A stretch of DNA of 47,310 nucleotides from an uncultured Candidatus Melainabacteria bacterium. GTDB lineage: Bacteria; Cyanobacteriota; Vampirovibrionia; Gastranaerophilales; Gastranaerophilaceae. The DNA lies in the NCBI GenBank assembly GCA_932182025.1, contig CAKNXK010000002.1:1-47310 (forward strand), given 5' to 3'. Position numbers and translations under genes: made by a program. The notes below the pieces were generated by a model. The model searched no databases, was not told the DNA's origin, and worked only from the letters and a program-made list of their open reading frames with translations. Below are positions 7,368 to 16,764 of the stretch, in pieces (within the stretch, counting starts at the first letter, position 1; the number at the start of each line of letters is the position of its first letter).

Positions 7368-7780
7368 TAAACAATTTGAACGGTAATACTTCTTGAACGC
7401 GGCTTATTGTCGAAGTCAAGAAGTATTATTTGCTGCCATGTTCCAAGGTTTAATAATCCATCAACAAGTGCAACACTCACAGAGCTTCCAACAAGAGCGG
7501 CTCTTACGTGAGCATAGCCGTTTCCGTCGTGCCAAATTTCATCGTGATGATACTCTCTGCCGGTTGGAGCAATTCTTTCTAACGCTTCTTTAAGGTCTTC
7601 TACAAGCCCATCTTCATACTCAATCGTTGTAACAGCAGAAGTACTGCCCTGAATAGAAACACATACGAGCGCATCTTTCAATGCGTGCTGATAAACACAG
7701 TTTTGAACGTGTTTTGTGATATCTATAATATCATTCATTCCTTCAGTATTTATTATAAATTTTTCATTAATTACGCCCAT
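7364..7780 (-). CDS. yjbQ: YjbQ/UPF0047 family protein
   Basis: This 138-residue protein belongs to the UPF0047 (YjbQ) family. The family signature is clear in the second half: HHDEIWHDGNGYAHV, then GSSVSVALVDGLLNLGTWQ and DNKPRSRSITVQ. Some members show weak thiamine-phosphate synthase activity when overexpressed, but the physiological role is unknown. It is the last gene of the punA operon and starts 14 bases inside the 3' end of the VTT membrane protein gene, which suggests translational coupling. Confidence 0.88.
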   Translation of the reverse strand: MGVINEKFIINTEGMNDIIDITKHVQNCVYQHALKDALVCVSIQGSTSAVTTIEYEDGLVEDLKEALERIAPTGREYHHDEIWHDGNGYAHVRAALVGSSVSVALVDGLLNLGTWQQIILLDFDNKPRSRSITVQIVY

Positions 7781-8342
7781 GTTTCTTCACCTTTTTATAC
7801 ACAATGACACAAAAAATTATTATAACAATTGTAACCGCCAAAATAACCAGTTCCAAATATTTTTTCACAGCTTCACCAAAGAACATAAGAACAAGGCTCA
7901 CAAGAAAAAATCTTGCACCGCGACCAAAGAAACTTGCGATAAAGAATTTGATAAAATTCATTTTTAAAATACCGCTGGCAATTGTAAATACCTTATATGG
8001 GATTGGAGTAAATGCAGAAAAGAATACTGCAAATGAGCCGTATTCAGCATACATTTTTTCAACAGCATCCAATTTATCGCGTTTTTTTCTGAATAAGAAA
8101 TTAAAAACAGGTCTACCGCCGAACAAGCCGATAAGGTAACCGATAACACCGCCTACAGCAGATGCAATAGTACAAATCAATGCGTAATAAAGAGCTTTTT
8201 CAGGTTTAGCCAAATCCATTGCTATTAATAAGAAATCCGGAGGCGGCACTAAGAAAAAACTTTCAATACAAGAATTTATTGCTAATCCTTGAACTCCCAT
8301 TGTCTGAAACCAATTATTCATATTTACAAATATTTCGTGCAT
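7767..8342 (-). CDS. VTT/YqaA-type (DedA-like) membrane protein
   Basis: The 191-residue product is an integral membrane protein of the VTT (DedA/YqaA, SNARE-associated) superfamily. It has the re-entrant segment SFFLVPPPDFLLIAM near residue 28, a GGVIGYLIGLFGGRPVF core, and the family's FTPIPYKVFTIASGIL and FGRGARFFLV motifs. VTT proteins include lipid scramblases and undecaprenyl-phosphate recyclers; YqaA members are less well defined. Its ATG overlaps the rqcP stop as TAATG, so translation is coupled. The C-terminus is highly basic. Confidence 0.85.
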   Translation of the reverse strand: MHEIFVNMNNWFQTMGVQGLAINSCIESFFLVPPPDFLLIAMDLAKPEKALYYALICTIASAVGGVIGYLIGLFGGRPVFNFLFRKKRDKLDAVEKMYAEYGSFAVFFSAFTPIPYKVFTIASGILKMNFIKFFIASFFGRGARFFLVSLVLMFFGEAVKKYLELVILAVTIVIIIFCVIVYKKVKKHGRN

Positions 8343-8587
8343 TATTCTATAACCTTATATAATGTTGATGAGTCTTGAACACTCACATTTCCTGTTGGAA
8401 TTATTAAGACTTCTACTTTTTCAGTTCTATTTGAATACTCAATCTCAATAATATCCCCAACTTTTAACTGCTTAGCAGGTTTAGCAGGATTACCGTTAAC
8501 CAGCACTCTGCCCATTTCAGAAACTGTATTTGCAACAGTTCTGCGTTTTATCAAACGGGAAACCTTTAAGAACTTATCCAAGCGCAT
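8342..8587 (-). CDS. rqcP: S4-domain RNA-binding protein, RqcP (YabO/Hsp15-like)
   Basis: This 81-residue protein consists almost entirely of an S4 RNA-binding domain: MRLDKFLKVSRLIKRRTVAN at the start and GRVLVNGNPAKPAKQLKVGD in the middle. Short S4 proteins of this type (RqcP/YabO, Hsp15) bind stalled large ribosomal subunits and support tail addition to nascent chains in ribosome quality control. It overlaps the end of punA by 14 bases and the start of the VTT protein gene by one base. RqcH is not in the window, so the assignment rests on sequence and length. Confidence 0.85.
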   Translation of the reverse strand: MRLDKFLKVSRLIKRRTVANTVSEMGRVLVNGNPAKPAKQLKVGDIIEIEYSNRTEKVEVLIIPTGNVSVQDSSTLYKVIE

Positions 8588-9380
8588 GTACTACCTCTTT
8601 TACAAGCACCTTAAATCTTTCTTTTGCTACACTTGCCGCATGAATAACATCGGAATGAGAAAGAGCTACCGTACTAACTCCAGCTGCTGAATTACAAATA
8701 CAGCTAATTCCTATTACATCCATCCCTGCCCATTTAGCAACAATTGCCTCAGGAACTGTTGACATACCGACAGCATCAGCACCGACTATTCTTGCCATAC
8801 GAACTTCTGCAGGAGTTTCATAAGAAGGTCCTGTTAGAGCCATATAAACACCTTCCTGAACATCAATACCCAGCTTGGCAGCTGTTTTTTTAGTAAGTTC
8901 AACCAATTCCGGTGAATAAACCTCACTCATATCAGGGAATCTATCGCCCATAGTATCGTCATTCGGACCAATCAACGGATTAACATTCATGTGGTTAATA
9001 TGGTCTGTAATAATCATTAAATCCGATGGATTAAAAGCCGCATTTACACCGCCTGCGGCATTTGTCAACATAACAGTTTTAACCCCAAGCTTCTTCATAA
9101 CCTTAATAGGAAAAACGACTTTTTGGATTGGATGACCTTCATAATAATGAAATCTTCCTTGCATCATCACAACTTTTTTACCGTTGATTTCTGCAAAAAC
9201 TAAACGGCTTTTATGACCGGATACAGTTGAAGCTTCAAACCCCGGGATTTCTGAATAAGGAATAGCTATTTCACAATTCTCATCAGCAAGTTCACCAAGC
9301 CCTGAACCTAATACAATACCGATTTCCGGCACAAAATCACCAATTTTCTCACGAATAAAATCCACACTTCTTTGCAGCAT
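8574..9380 (-). CDS. punA: Purine nucleoside phosphorylase (trimeric type)
   Basis: The 268-residue enzyme splits purine (deoxy)ribonucleosides with phosphate to base and ribose-1-phosphate in purine salvage. Family motifs are all present: GSGLGELAD, VSGHKSRLVF, MQGRFHYYEGH, TNAAGGVN, GPSYETPAEVRM and CNSAAGVS. Length and motifs fit the trimeric PNP (PunA) group rather than hexameric DeoD. TAGGAGA lies before the ATG. It is the first gene of the punA-rqcP-VTT-yjbQ operon, where every junction overlaps. Confidence 0.94.
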   Translation of the reverse strand: MLQRSVDFIREKIGDFVPEIGIVLGSGLGELADENCEIAIPYSEIPGFEASTVSGHKSRLVFAEINGKKVVMMQGRFHYYEGHPIQKVVFPIKVMKKLGVKTVMLTNAAGGVNAAFNPSDLMIITDHINHMNVNPLIGPNDDTMGDRFPDMSEVYSPELVELTKKTAAKLGIDVQEGVYMALTGPSYETPAEVRMARIVGADAVGMSTVPEAIVAKWAGMDVIGISCICNSAAGVSTVALSHSDVIHAASVAKERFKVLVKEVVHALG

Positions 9381-9502
9381 AACTATCTCCTAAAATACCC
9401 CTATAAACCTTATTCATTCTATTATAAAAAAAATTATACTGCAAATAGCAAATTTATTTTTTATATGGTTTCTGTTATTATTAGGCAAAAGAAAGGACTT
9501 AT

Positions 9503-10480
9503 ATGAACGGAATAAACAATAATATTGCTTTTCGAGGCGCACTTGGTGAAAAATTTGTCAGAGAAATAACCGTTAACCAAAGAACTGTCTCTGCCAATGA
9601 ATTATTGCAAGCCTCAAAAGGAAAACTAATGGGTCTGGACTCGGGAAAAGTAGTAGATATCTTTGAAGCATTCTCATCAAGCTTGGTTAGAGAAACCCGA
9701 GAAAAATTATCTTTAAAAGAACGTATTGAGTCTTTCAAAAAAGAATTGCCGGAAAGAATTCAAGAAGCAATAAAACATACAGAGGAATCAATTTTTTCAA
9801 GCGTAAGACCGGTACTTGAAAACAAAGATAAAGAAATTGCAAAAAGAGATAGAATAATTGCAGAACTAAAACAATATGAAGCAATGGCAAAAGTTAAATC
9901 TATTGAAGAAATTGATGTTGTTATGCCGGAAACGGCAATTGCAACTGCTCAAGCAATGAAAGAACACGCTAAAGAAGCACAAGAAAGTATGTTGACTTAC
10001 CTTTTGACAGGAAAAGGACAAGAAGCAGTATTAGAACAAACTGAACGCAGTAATATACTTACAAAAGCAATGGCAGACGGAGTAACAAAATTACCAGAAG
10101 TTTCGGAAGCAACTAATGGTTTGAGATTTGCAGAACCGCTATATTTCTTAACAAGCCTAATGGAAACATCATTAAGAGATGATAGAGGTGCCGTTGTAGT
10201 TGTCCCTGCTATAAAGGCTCAAATTAAAACTAATATTACAGGTTTACTCGCTCCGCACTATAGCAGCAGATTCTCAAATACTACAGAAAAAGGAGTTAGC
10301 GAAAACCTTGATAGAAAATTAGAAGACTTAGTTCAGTTCCATACAAATCTGAATGCTCAAAAAGAAAAGTTTAAGGCAACATGTCCTGATACTGTCAAAA
10401 TCGTATTCAATCCTGAACAATATCAAATGGAAGCAATTGGAATAAACGGAGAAATTATTGCAACACAAAATTTATTCTAA
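9503..10480 (+). CDS. Hypothetical protein with coiled coil
   Basis: I do not recognise a family for this 325-residue protein. It starts MNGINNNIAFRGALGEKF, has a charged helical and coiled-coil stretch at about residues 68-125 (many K/E/R), and ends with a more compact region containing VKIVFNPEQYQMEAIGING. There is no signal peptide or membrane segment. The short N-terminal pattern N-N-I-x-F-(K/R)-G resembles the start of many hypothetical proteins from gut Melainabacteria, which is my recollection and not a search result. AAAGGA precedes the start. The stop overlaps the convergent hemW stop by three bases. Confidence 0.75.
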   Translation: MNGINNNIAFRGALGEKFVREITVNQRTVSANELLQASKGKLMGLDSGKVVDIFEAFSSSLVRETREKLSLKERIESFKKELPERIQEAIKHTEESIFSSVRPVLENKDKEIAKRDRIIAELKQYEAMAKVKSIEEIDVVMPETAIATAQAMKEHAKEAQESMLTYLLTGKGQEAVLEQTERSNILTKAMADGVTKLPEVSEATNGLRFAEPLYFLTSLMETSLRDDRGAVVVVPAIKAQIKTNITGLLAPHYSSRFSNTTEKGVSENLDRKLEDLVQFHTNLNAQKEKFKATCPDTVKIVFNPEQYQMEAIGINGEIIATQNLF

Positions 10481-11532
10481 ATAAAATCAGATAAAATATT
10501 ATTACTCAACAAGACACCTTCAAGCGTTAATTTATAACCGCAAGGTGTCTTTTGAATATATCGAGGAGAATATTTATCAATAACAGATTTATATTTTTTA
10601 TCAAAATCAATATCCATTTTTTGAATATTAATTCCCTCTTCTTTCCTAAAGCCAAGAAAAATTTCTTCCTCAAGCTTTTCTTGTGGTGAAACCCTGTGTT
10701 TTGCTGCAAATCCACTCGGATTTTTTGAATACTCTTCTAATGTTTCATAATTAGAGTACCTTATTCCATCAACATAACCATGTGCAGCTGCGCCAAATCC
10801 ATAATACTCCTCATTATTCCAATAATTAAGATTATGTTTTGACTCAAACCCTTTTTGTGCAAAATTACTGATTTCATAGCGATAATAACCCTTATTTTCT
10901 AGTAAACTATTTATCTCAAGATACATATCAGCCTGCATATCATCATCAGGAATATTTTTAGGGGGGTAATTATAGAAATGAGAGCCCTCTTCAATCTTCA
11001 AGCCATAGGTTGAAATATGTCGAATATCTAAAGATGTAATAATTTCTAAATCCTTTATAATATCAGCTTCAGGTAATCCGTAGATTAAATCAAGACTTAT
11101 ATTATCAAATCCGGCTTTTTTAGCTGTTTCCACTGCCATAATAGTATCTTTTGAGCTATGTCTGCGCCCTATTAGTTTTAATACATCATCATTAAAAGTT
11201 TGAGAACCCATACTTATTCGATTTATACCGATATCTTTTAATGCATTTAAGTAATCGAGTTTAGCATCATCCGGGTTCATTTCTAAAGTAACTTCGCAAC
11301 CGTCAGCAAGCTTAAATTCAGACACAATATTAGAAATCATTTCTGCACTTATCAAAGAAGGTGTACCTCCTCCAAAATAAAGTGTATTGAGGTTTTCACC
11401 CTTATAATTACCATTTATATCCGCCAATAAGGCATCAAAATAACCATCTTTCATACCCACAAAAGAGACAAACGAACAATATTTACATTTTGATTTACAA
11501 AACGGTATATGTATATAAGCACTTTTTGGCAT
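10477..11532 (-). CDS. hemW: HemW-like radical SAM protein
   Basis: The 351-residue protein has the radical SAM cluster motif C12-x3-C16-x2-C19 (IPFCKSKCKYCSF), then YFGGGTPSL and EMNPDD. Its order and length match HemW, long annotated as oxygen-independent coproporphyrinogen III oxidase but now viewed as a heme-binding or heme-trafficking protein. HemN proper carries an extra N-terminal region and a fourth cysteine after the cluster motif, neither seen here. The ATG starts one base after the ftsQ stop, so it is the distal gene of the murC-murB-ddl-ftsQ operon. Confidence 0.88.
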   Translation of the reverse strand: MPKSAYIHIPFCKSKCKYCSFVSFVGMKDGYFDALLADINGNYKGENLNTLYFGGGTPSLISAEMISNIVSEFKLADGCEVTLEMNPDDAKLDYLNALKDIGINRISMGSQTFNDDVLKLIGRRHSSKDTIMAVETAKKAGFDNISLDLIYGLPEADIIKDLEIITSLDIRHISTYGLKIEEGSHFYNYPPKNIPDDDMQADMYLEINSLLENKGYYRYEISNFAQKGFESKHNLNYWNNEEYYGFGAAAHGYVDGIRYSNYETLEEYSKNPSGFAAKHRVSPQEKLEEEIFLGFRKEEGINIQKMDIDFDKKYKSVIDKYSPRYIQKTPCGYKLTLEGVLLSNNILSDFI

Positions 11533-12387
11533 TTATTCATCCAATTTTATATAATTAGAATCCCATCTTAAATCAATATATTTGACCTTCTTATTAATCA
11601 TTTTTACTTGTGGAAGTAAAGATGGCAAACGCTGAATTTTATCGAAAGTCGAAGGATTAATACTTCCCAAACGAATATTAGCAGTAGGTATCTTCATATA
11701 AACATCTTTAGGGTTTCGATAATCTATATATTCTAACGATTCACCGGTTTCACGCTCAACAAGTATAGCCAATTTTTTGAAATTATTAACCTTAACAACA
11801 TCCCAATTACGATAATCATCACCTGAACCGTAAGTAATAACCGGTACAGTTTTATAATCCTCGGCAAGTGGCATATACTCACGCCCAATCAACTTTCCAT
11901 CAGCGGAAAAGAAAGCAATCGGAGGTACATCAGTATTAGGAGAAATTGTAACAATTGGAGTCCGCTCAATTACTATTATCTGTAGTCTTGCAGGGAACCA
12001 AAATCTTCTGATATATACATCTTGTATTGGTTCCAACTGTTTAATACTTTTCTTTAAGTTATCGGTTTTTACTAAAAATATAGGCTTTTTAGGAACCTGA
12101 TTTCTTCTTAATGCAGATAGAATTTTTTGAGAAGGAACAATTCTATTATTAACAATTTCCAACTGCGGATTATTCAAACTATCAAATGCGTTAGAATGCA
12201 ATCTCCATTGAGGCATTTTAAGAATGAAAAATCCTATTGCAATCAAAGCCATAATCAAAAAGAATTTATACCACGCACGCAAAACACTTAATCGGCGCTG
12301 CGAACGTCGTATCTGTCTTTGCATTTGAGCCTGTTTCAAGCGTCTAGCCTGATTGGCACGCGGTGATTTTAATTCTTCATCTGACAT
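11533..12387 (-). CDS. ftsQ: Cell division protein FtsQ/DivIB
   Basis: The 284-residue product has a long, very basic cytosolic N-terminus (residues 1-38, many R/Q), a single membrane segment at about 41-57, and an outside POTRA-type region (LEIVNNRIVPSQKILSALRR) followed by the typical DVYIRRFWFPARLQIIVIER. This is the bitopic topology of FtsQ/DivIB, which links FtsB/FtsL to the divisome. Overall identity in this family is low, but its position after murC, murB and ddl is the classical one. Its start overlaps the ddl stop as TAATG. Confidence 0.88.
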   Translation of the reverse strand: MSDEELKSPRANQARRLKQAQMQRQIRRSQRRLSVLRAWYKFFLIMALIAIGFFILKMPQWRLHSNAFDSLNNPQLEIVNNRIVPSQKILSALRRNQVPKKPIFLVKTDNLKKSIKQLEPIQDVYIRRFWFPARLQIIVIERTPIVTISPNTDVPPIAFFSADGKLIGREYMPLAEDYKTVPVITYGSGDDYRNWDVVKVNNFKKLAILVERETGESLEYIDYRNPKDVYMKIPTANIRLGSINPSTFDKIQRLPSLLPQVKMINKKVKYIDLRWDSNYIKLDE

Positions 12388-13319
12388 TATTTATTAAGTC
12401 CTGCACTTTTTAGTACCATTTCTACTAAATTATCGTAATCTATCCCTCCGGCAGCTGCTTGAGCCGGCAAATCACTTGTATCAGTCATACCTGGATTTGT
12501 ATTTACTTCTAAAATATAAGGAACCTCACCCACAATATGAAAATCTACTCTTGAAACTCCTGAGCATCCGCATACTTCAAAAGCCTTAACCGCATATTCT
12601 TTAACCTGTTTTGTCATCTCAGGTGAAAGCTCTGCCGGTAAAATAAATTCGGTCATTCCTTTTGTATACTTAGCTTCATAATCATACCATTCATTTTTTG
12701 GTCTAAGTTCAAGAATTTCTGTTGCAAAAGCTTTACCGTCTTTCTCTAAAACACCTACAGTAGCAGCAATTCCTACCAGATATTCTTCAATTAAAACATG
12801 TGCATTATATTTACGAGCTTCGTTAACTGCCTCAACAAGTTCTGCTTCATTATTAACTTTATTCATTCCAAAACTTGAACCTTCAGAAACAGGCTTAATC
12901 ATAAGAGGATATTTAAGCTCGCTAACCTTTTCAACAGGATTTTCATTTGGATAAAGATAAACTGATTTAATCAAAGGAAGCCCAGCTGTTGCCATTACTT
13001 TTTTTGTATATTCTTTATTCATACAAATTGCACTAGCCATAACACCACAACCGGTATAAGGAATTTTTAAAATTTCTAAAACACCTTGAATACAGCCGTC
13101 CTCACCGTATTTTCCATGAAGAGTATTATATGCAAATTCAAAGCCTTTCAAATCGTTCATAACATTCTCAGACACATCCACTATCTGAGCATTTTTATAA
13201 CCTAAACGCTCAAGAGCAGCAAGGCAATTTTTCCCTGAACGTAATGAAATCTCGCGTTCTGAAGACATTCCTCCGCATAAAACTGCTATTTTTGAGTCCT
13301 TTGATATAGTATATTGCAT
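12387..13319 (-). CDS. ddl: D-alanine--D-alanine ligase
   Basis: This 310-residue ATP-grasp enzyme makes D-Ala-D-Ala for peptidoglycan. Visible motifs are CGGMSSEREISLRSG near the N-terminus, LHGKYGEDGCIQG, the ATP-binding MIKPVSEGSSFGM, and the metal site VDFHIVGEVPYILEVNTNPGMT. The start lies 34 bases inside the 3' end of murB, an unusually long overlap. TTCTTT-rich sequence upstream gives only a weak ribosome site, so coupling to murB translation is likely. Confidence 0.95.
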   Translation of the reverse strand: MQYTISKDSKIAVLCGGMSSEREISLRSGKNCLAALERLGYKNAQIVDVSENVMNDLKGFEFAYNTLHGKYGEDGCIQGVLEILKIPYTGCGVMASAICMNKEYTKKVMATAGLPLIKSVYLYPNENPVEKVSELKYPLMIKPVSEGSSFGMNKVNNEAELVEAVNEARKYNAHVLIEEYLVGIAATVGVLEKDGKAFATEILELRPKNEWYDYEAKYTKGMTEFILPAELSPEMTKQVKEYAVKAFEVCGCSGVSRVDFHIVGEVPYILEVNTNPGMTDTSDLPAQAAAGGIDYDNLVEMVLKSAGLNK

Positions 13320-14200
13320 AATTCTTCCTCTTTTTCTGTTTTATCCCCGATAAATATAATTTCAGGTTTTAATTCTATTGTATAAATATCTCTAACAGTT
13401 GTAAACATTTTTACCATTAATTCCAGAACATCAACTGACTCAGCCTGACCTTTGTTTACAATAAAATTTGCGTGTGTATCCCAAACCTTAACATTTGGCA
13501 TATCAAAACTTTTTGCCCCTGTTTTTTCCAGAAGTCTGCCTGCTGAATCATTCGAAGGGTTTCTGAAAACACTGCCGGCATTCGGCGTTTTTAAAGTCGG
13601 CTGAATACCTTTCCTTGAGTCTAAGTTTCTTTGCATAAGGGCTTGAATTTCTTCTTTTGGTGCTTTTTTAAGCTCAAATTCCGCACCTAATAAAATATAC
13701 CTGCCCTCTTGTAAAATAGAAGTACGGTAATCAAATCCCATTTCTGATTTTTCTTTATAAACAACTTCTCTTTTTTCTTTATCAAAAACACAGCAGCGCA
13801 CTAAATTATCAGAAATACATTGTCCGTGACAACTTGCATTCATATAGATTTCACCGCCTATTGTTCCAGGAAAACCTATCATAAACTCAAAACCGCTAAG
13901 CCCGTTTTCAGAAGTTTTTTGAGATAGCAAAGGTCCTTTTACTCCGCAAGAAGCTGCAACAAAAGTCCCGTTAATAAAATAATCTTTCATCTGAGTAGTC
14001 AAAATAAGATTACCGCTATACCCGTTTGAGGAAATAAGAACATTAGAGCAGTTTCCAAGTACAATATAGTCCTCAAGTTCTGTCAACAGCTGAACAAATT
14101 CAGATTGAGTTTTAGGCAAATACAATTTACCGATTTTTCCTCCAATCTTAAATGTTGTTAGATTTTTTATCTCAAAATTTTCTCTACATTCTATTTGCAA
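13286..14200 (-). CDS. murB: UDP-N-acetylenolpyruvoylglucosamine reductase
   Basis: The 304-residue FAD enzyme reduces UDP-GlcNAc-enolpyruvate to UDP-MurNAc. Motifs include NLTTFKIGG at the start, LGNCSNVLISSNGY for FAD binding, GFEFMIGFPGTIGGEIYMNA, and the catalytic serine region NAGSVFRNP. This is the shorter type II MurB lacking the extra C-terminal domain of the E. coli enzyme. It overlaps murC by 10 bases and ddl by 34 bases. Confidence 0.95.
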   Translation of the reverse strand: MQIECRENFEIKNLTTFKIGGKIGKLYLPKTQSEFVQLLTELEDYIVLGNCSNVLISSNGYSGNLILTTQMKDYFINGTFVAASCGVKGPLLSQKTSENGLSGFEFMIGFPGTIGGEIYMNASCHGQCISDNLVRCCVFDKEKREVVYKEKSEMGFDYRTSILQEGRYILLGAEFELKKAPKEEIQALMQRNLDSRKGIQPTLKTPNAGSVFRNPSNDSAGRLLEKTGAKSFDMPNVKVWDTHANFIVNKGQAESVDVLELMVKMFTTVRDIYTIELKPEIIFIGDKTEKEEELCNILYQRTQK

Positions 14201-15522
14201 AAGTATTTCCCCAAATTAGTAATTGTTCCGGCACCCAAACCTATTACAACATTGCCTGATTTTAAAGTCGGCAAAAGAGTTTTAGCAACATTCTCTATTG
14301 AACCGCCAATATATTCAGCGCTAATTTCTGATGCAAAATTTTCGCCGCTTACTCCGTCAATCATATTTTCTGATGCTGCATAAACATCAGTAACAATAAC
14401 TCTTCCTGCATTCTCAAAAGAGGTTTTAAAATCATTCCATAAGCTTTGCAATCTTGTATATCTATGCGGTTGAAAAACTGCAACAATATTATCTTTACCA
14501 AACTTCAACGCCGCTGCCTCTAAAGTTGCTTTAATTTCAGTAGGATGATGCGCATAGTCGTCATACACTTCTATGCCGTTAAGTTCACAAACTTTTTCAA
14601 AACGTCTGCCCATGCCGGTAAAAGGGGTAAATGAATCTTTAATACAATCCAAATTAACTCCCGCCTCATTTAAAGCAGCACATACAGCTAAAGTATTATA
14701 AACATTATGAACACCTGCTACAGTTATAAAGATATCTGTTAAAAATATGTCTTTATAATAAATTTCAAAACTTGTACCTTCTTTTGTGTATTCAATGTTT
14801 TTAGCTGTATAATCAGCTTTTTCAAGACCAAATGTTATAAAATCACCGCTTAAAAGCTTAATTCCTTCATTATCATTATTAACAATAACTTTTTTTGATT
14901 GTGAAATAGCCTGATTAAAAGTTTTAACCAAGTCAGTCATACCATTTTTATAAAAATCAAGGTGATCTTCTTCCAAATTGTTTATAACCAAAATATCAGG
15001 ATTATATTTTACAATTGTTCCGTCACTCTCATCCAGTTCTGCAACAAAATGTTCTCCGGATTTATGCTGAGCGTTTGTATGCAATTCAGGAACAATACCG
15101 CCGTCTACAAAAGAAGGCTCTAATCCTGATTTATCCAAAACAAAAGAAGCCATCCCGCTTGTAGTAGTTTTCCCATGAGTACCTGAAAAACCTATAAAAC
15201 ATTTTTCGCGTTCCTGAGCTGATTTTGCAATCTCTGCCAACAAATCCGAACGATGATAAATCTTCATCCCAGCTGCTTTAGCTTTAACAAGCTCCGGATT
15301 ATTTTCTTTAATGGCAGTACTAACAACCACAACATCAGTATCATCAGGCAAGTTACTTTCACAATGCCCTATATTTACCCCCGCACCTAATTCTTTAAGC
15401 GCATTAATATATTTACTATCAGCTATATCAGAACCTGTAACCGTATGACCATCTTGAAGGAGATACTTTGCAAGCCCGCTCATTCCTATTCCGCCAATCG
15501 CGATAAAATGATATTTTCCCAA
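14191..15522 (-). CDS. murC: UDP-N-acetylmuramate--L-alanine ligase
   Basis: The 443-residue Mur ligase adds L-Ala to UDP-MurNAc. It has the N-terminal GIGGIGMSGLA Rossmann motif, the ATP P-loop GTHGKTT (114-120), the central-domain ELDESDGT and NNLEEDHLDFY, and the C-terminal YDDYAHHPTEI and FQPHRYTR. The start codon appears to be TTG at 15522, preceded by GAGGT at a good distance. It heads the murC-murB-ddl-ftsQ-hemW operon, which combines precursor synthesis with division. Confidence 0.95.
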   Translation of the reverse strand: MGKYHFIAIGGIGMSGLAKYLLQDGHTVTGSDIADSKYINALKELGAGVNIGHCESNLPDDTDVVVVSTAIKENNPELVKAKAAGMKIYHRSDLLAEIAKSAQEREKCFIGFSGTHGKTTTSGMASFVLDKSGLEPSFVDGGIVPELHTNAQHKSGEHFVAELDESDGTIVKYNPDILVINNLEEDHLDFYKNGMTDLVKTFNQAISQSKKVIVNNDNEGIKLLSGDFITFGLEKADYTAKNIEYTKEGTSFEIYYKDIFLTDIFITVAGVHNVYNTLAVCAALNEAGVNLDCIKDSFTPFTGMGRRFEKVCELNGIEVYDDYAHHPTEIKATLEAAALKFGKDNIVAVFQPHRYTRLQSLWNDFKTSFENAGRVIVTDVYAASENMIDGVSGENFASEISAEYIGGSIENVAKTLLPTLKSGNVVIGLGAGTITNLGKYFCK

Positions 15523-15703
15523 TTTATTTACCTCGTAAAACCACTCATCTATTTCGTAGTTTTAATAGAATCTATGCCATATTTTCCCCTATTATAGTAT
15601 AAAGGCAAATATTTATGTACATGTAATTTTTCTTAACACACAAAGCAATTTTTACCATCTTTCTGTTTTAATATAAATGTGTAGAAGTAATTTTGGAGTA
15701 AAT

Positions 15704-16111
15704 ATGACGTCAGTACAAAGTGTAGGACCAAGCGTTCAACAACCAATGCAAATGCAGCCTGGATTTGCGCAGCCGCAATACTATCCAGAGGTTTTAGATG
15801 TAAAAGAATACCCTGATCATTTTGTTTATACAATTAAAGATGACGCCTCTACCGGGAAAAAATGGGGAGTAGGCCTCGGGTCATTCTTCTTACCCGGTTT
15901 AGGTCAGGCAATCAATGGTCAATGGCTAAAAGCAGCAGGTTTCTTCGGCGGCTGTTTAGTTGCAGGAAAGGCTCTTGCAAAATATAATCCTATACTGGGC
16001 GGATTAACAACACTTGGTATTAGCATTTGGTCAATCGTAGATGCTGTTAAAAACGCTTCAAGCAAAAGCAAACAAGTTGTACCAAAAGAAAATATTAACG
16101 CCCAAGGATAA
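15704..16111 (+). CDS. Small membrane protein with TM2-like PGLGQ motif
   Basis: The 135-residue product has a Gln/Pro/Met-rich soluble N-terminus (residues 1-30) and two membrane segments at roughly 57-75 and 80-115. The first contains GSFFLPGLGQAINGQWLKA, which resembles the PGLGQ-x-NGQ signature of TM2-like proteins. The function of such proteins is poorly known. I start at 15704, where TTTGGAG lies upstream, rather than at the in-frame ATG at 15677. It lies between the divergent murC operon and the convergent cysE. Confidence 0.7.
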   Translation: MTSVQSVGPSVQQPMQMQPGFAQPQYYPEVLDVKEYPDHFVYTIKDDASTGKKWGVGLGSFFLPGLGQAINGQWLKAAGFFGGCLVAGKALAKYNPILGGLTTLGISIWSIVDAVKNASSKSKQVVPKENINAQG

Positions 16112-16118
16112 TTTAATA

Positions 16119-16137
16119 AATTCTTCTAAGAATTAAT
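16119..16137. terminator. Small bidirectional terminator at the cysE 3' end
   Basis: AATTCT and AGAATT (about 16119-16134) form a short stem followed by a T-tract on the plus strand and a weaker one on the minus strand. The loop contains the TAG stop of cysE, and the arm encodes its last residues. Confidence 0.45.
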
Positions 16138-16764
16138 TTTTTCTTTCAAATCCTGAATTTCGTATTTTAAACGATTTAATTCACATTTAATCGGGTCAGG
16201 AATTCTGTTATGCATCAAAACACCATCAGGACTTACAAAATGCTGATGTACAATTCTCCCTGGAACACCAACAACGGTACAGTTTTCAGGAACATCATCC
16301 ACAATTACCGAACCTGCTCCAACTCTTACATTATCACCAACCGTTATATTACCTAAAATTTTAGCACCGGCACCAATAATTACATTATTTCCAATGGTCG
16401 GATGTCTTTTCCCACTCTCTTTCCCTGTTCCGCCTAAAGTTACCTGCTGATAAATAAGCACGTCATCTCCAATAACAGATGTTTCACCGATTACAACACC
16501 TTCTCCGTGGTCAATAAAAAATCTGTTACCAATTCTTGCCTTAGGATGGATTTCAATCCCGGTAAAAATTCTTGTCCAATATGACATTAGTCTTGGCAGA
16601 AAAGGAACTCCCCAATAAGCAAGTTTATGTGCAATTCTATGAGAAATCAAAGCCTGAAGCCCGGGATAACAAAAAAGCACCTCTGCAAGATTATTAGCAG
16701 CAGGGTCGTTATCATAGATAACTTTGATATCTTCTTTGAGTTTTTTGATTGCACGTATTAACAT
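16126..16764 (-). CDS. cysE: Serine O-acetyltransferase
   Basis: This 212-residue enzyme acetylates L-serine with acetyl-CoA, the first step of cysteine synthesis. The N-terminal helical part (PGLQALISHRIAHKL) and the left-handed beta-helix of hexapeptide repeats (GNRFFIDHGEGVVIGE, VTLGGTGKESGKRHP) are typical of the short CysE/EpsC form. The C-terminal tail that docks into CysK is present but ends in KEKINS rather than the usual Ile. It follows cysK with a 7-base overlap, so the two enzymes of the pathway are made together. Confidence 0.94.
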   Translation of the reverse strand: MLIRAIKKLKEDIKVIYDNDPAANNLAEVLFCYPGLQALISHRIAHKLAYWGVPFLPRLMSYWTRIFTGIEIHPKARIGNRFFIDHGEGVVIGETSVIGDDVLIYQQVTLGGTGKESGKRHPTIGNNVIIGAGAKILGNITVGDNVRVGAGSVIVDDVPENCTVVGVPGRIVHQHFVSPDGVLMHNRIPDPIKCELNRLKYEIQDLKEKINS

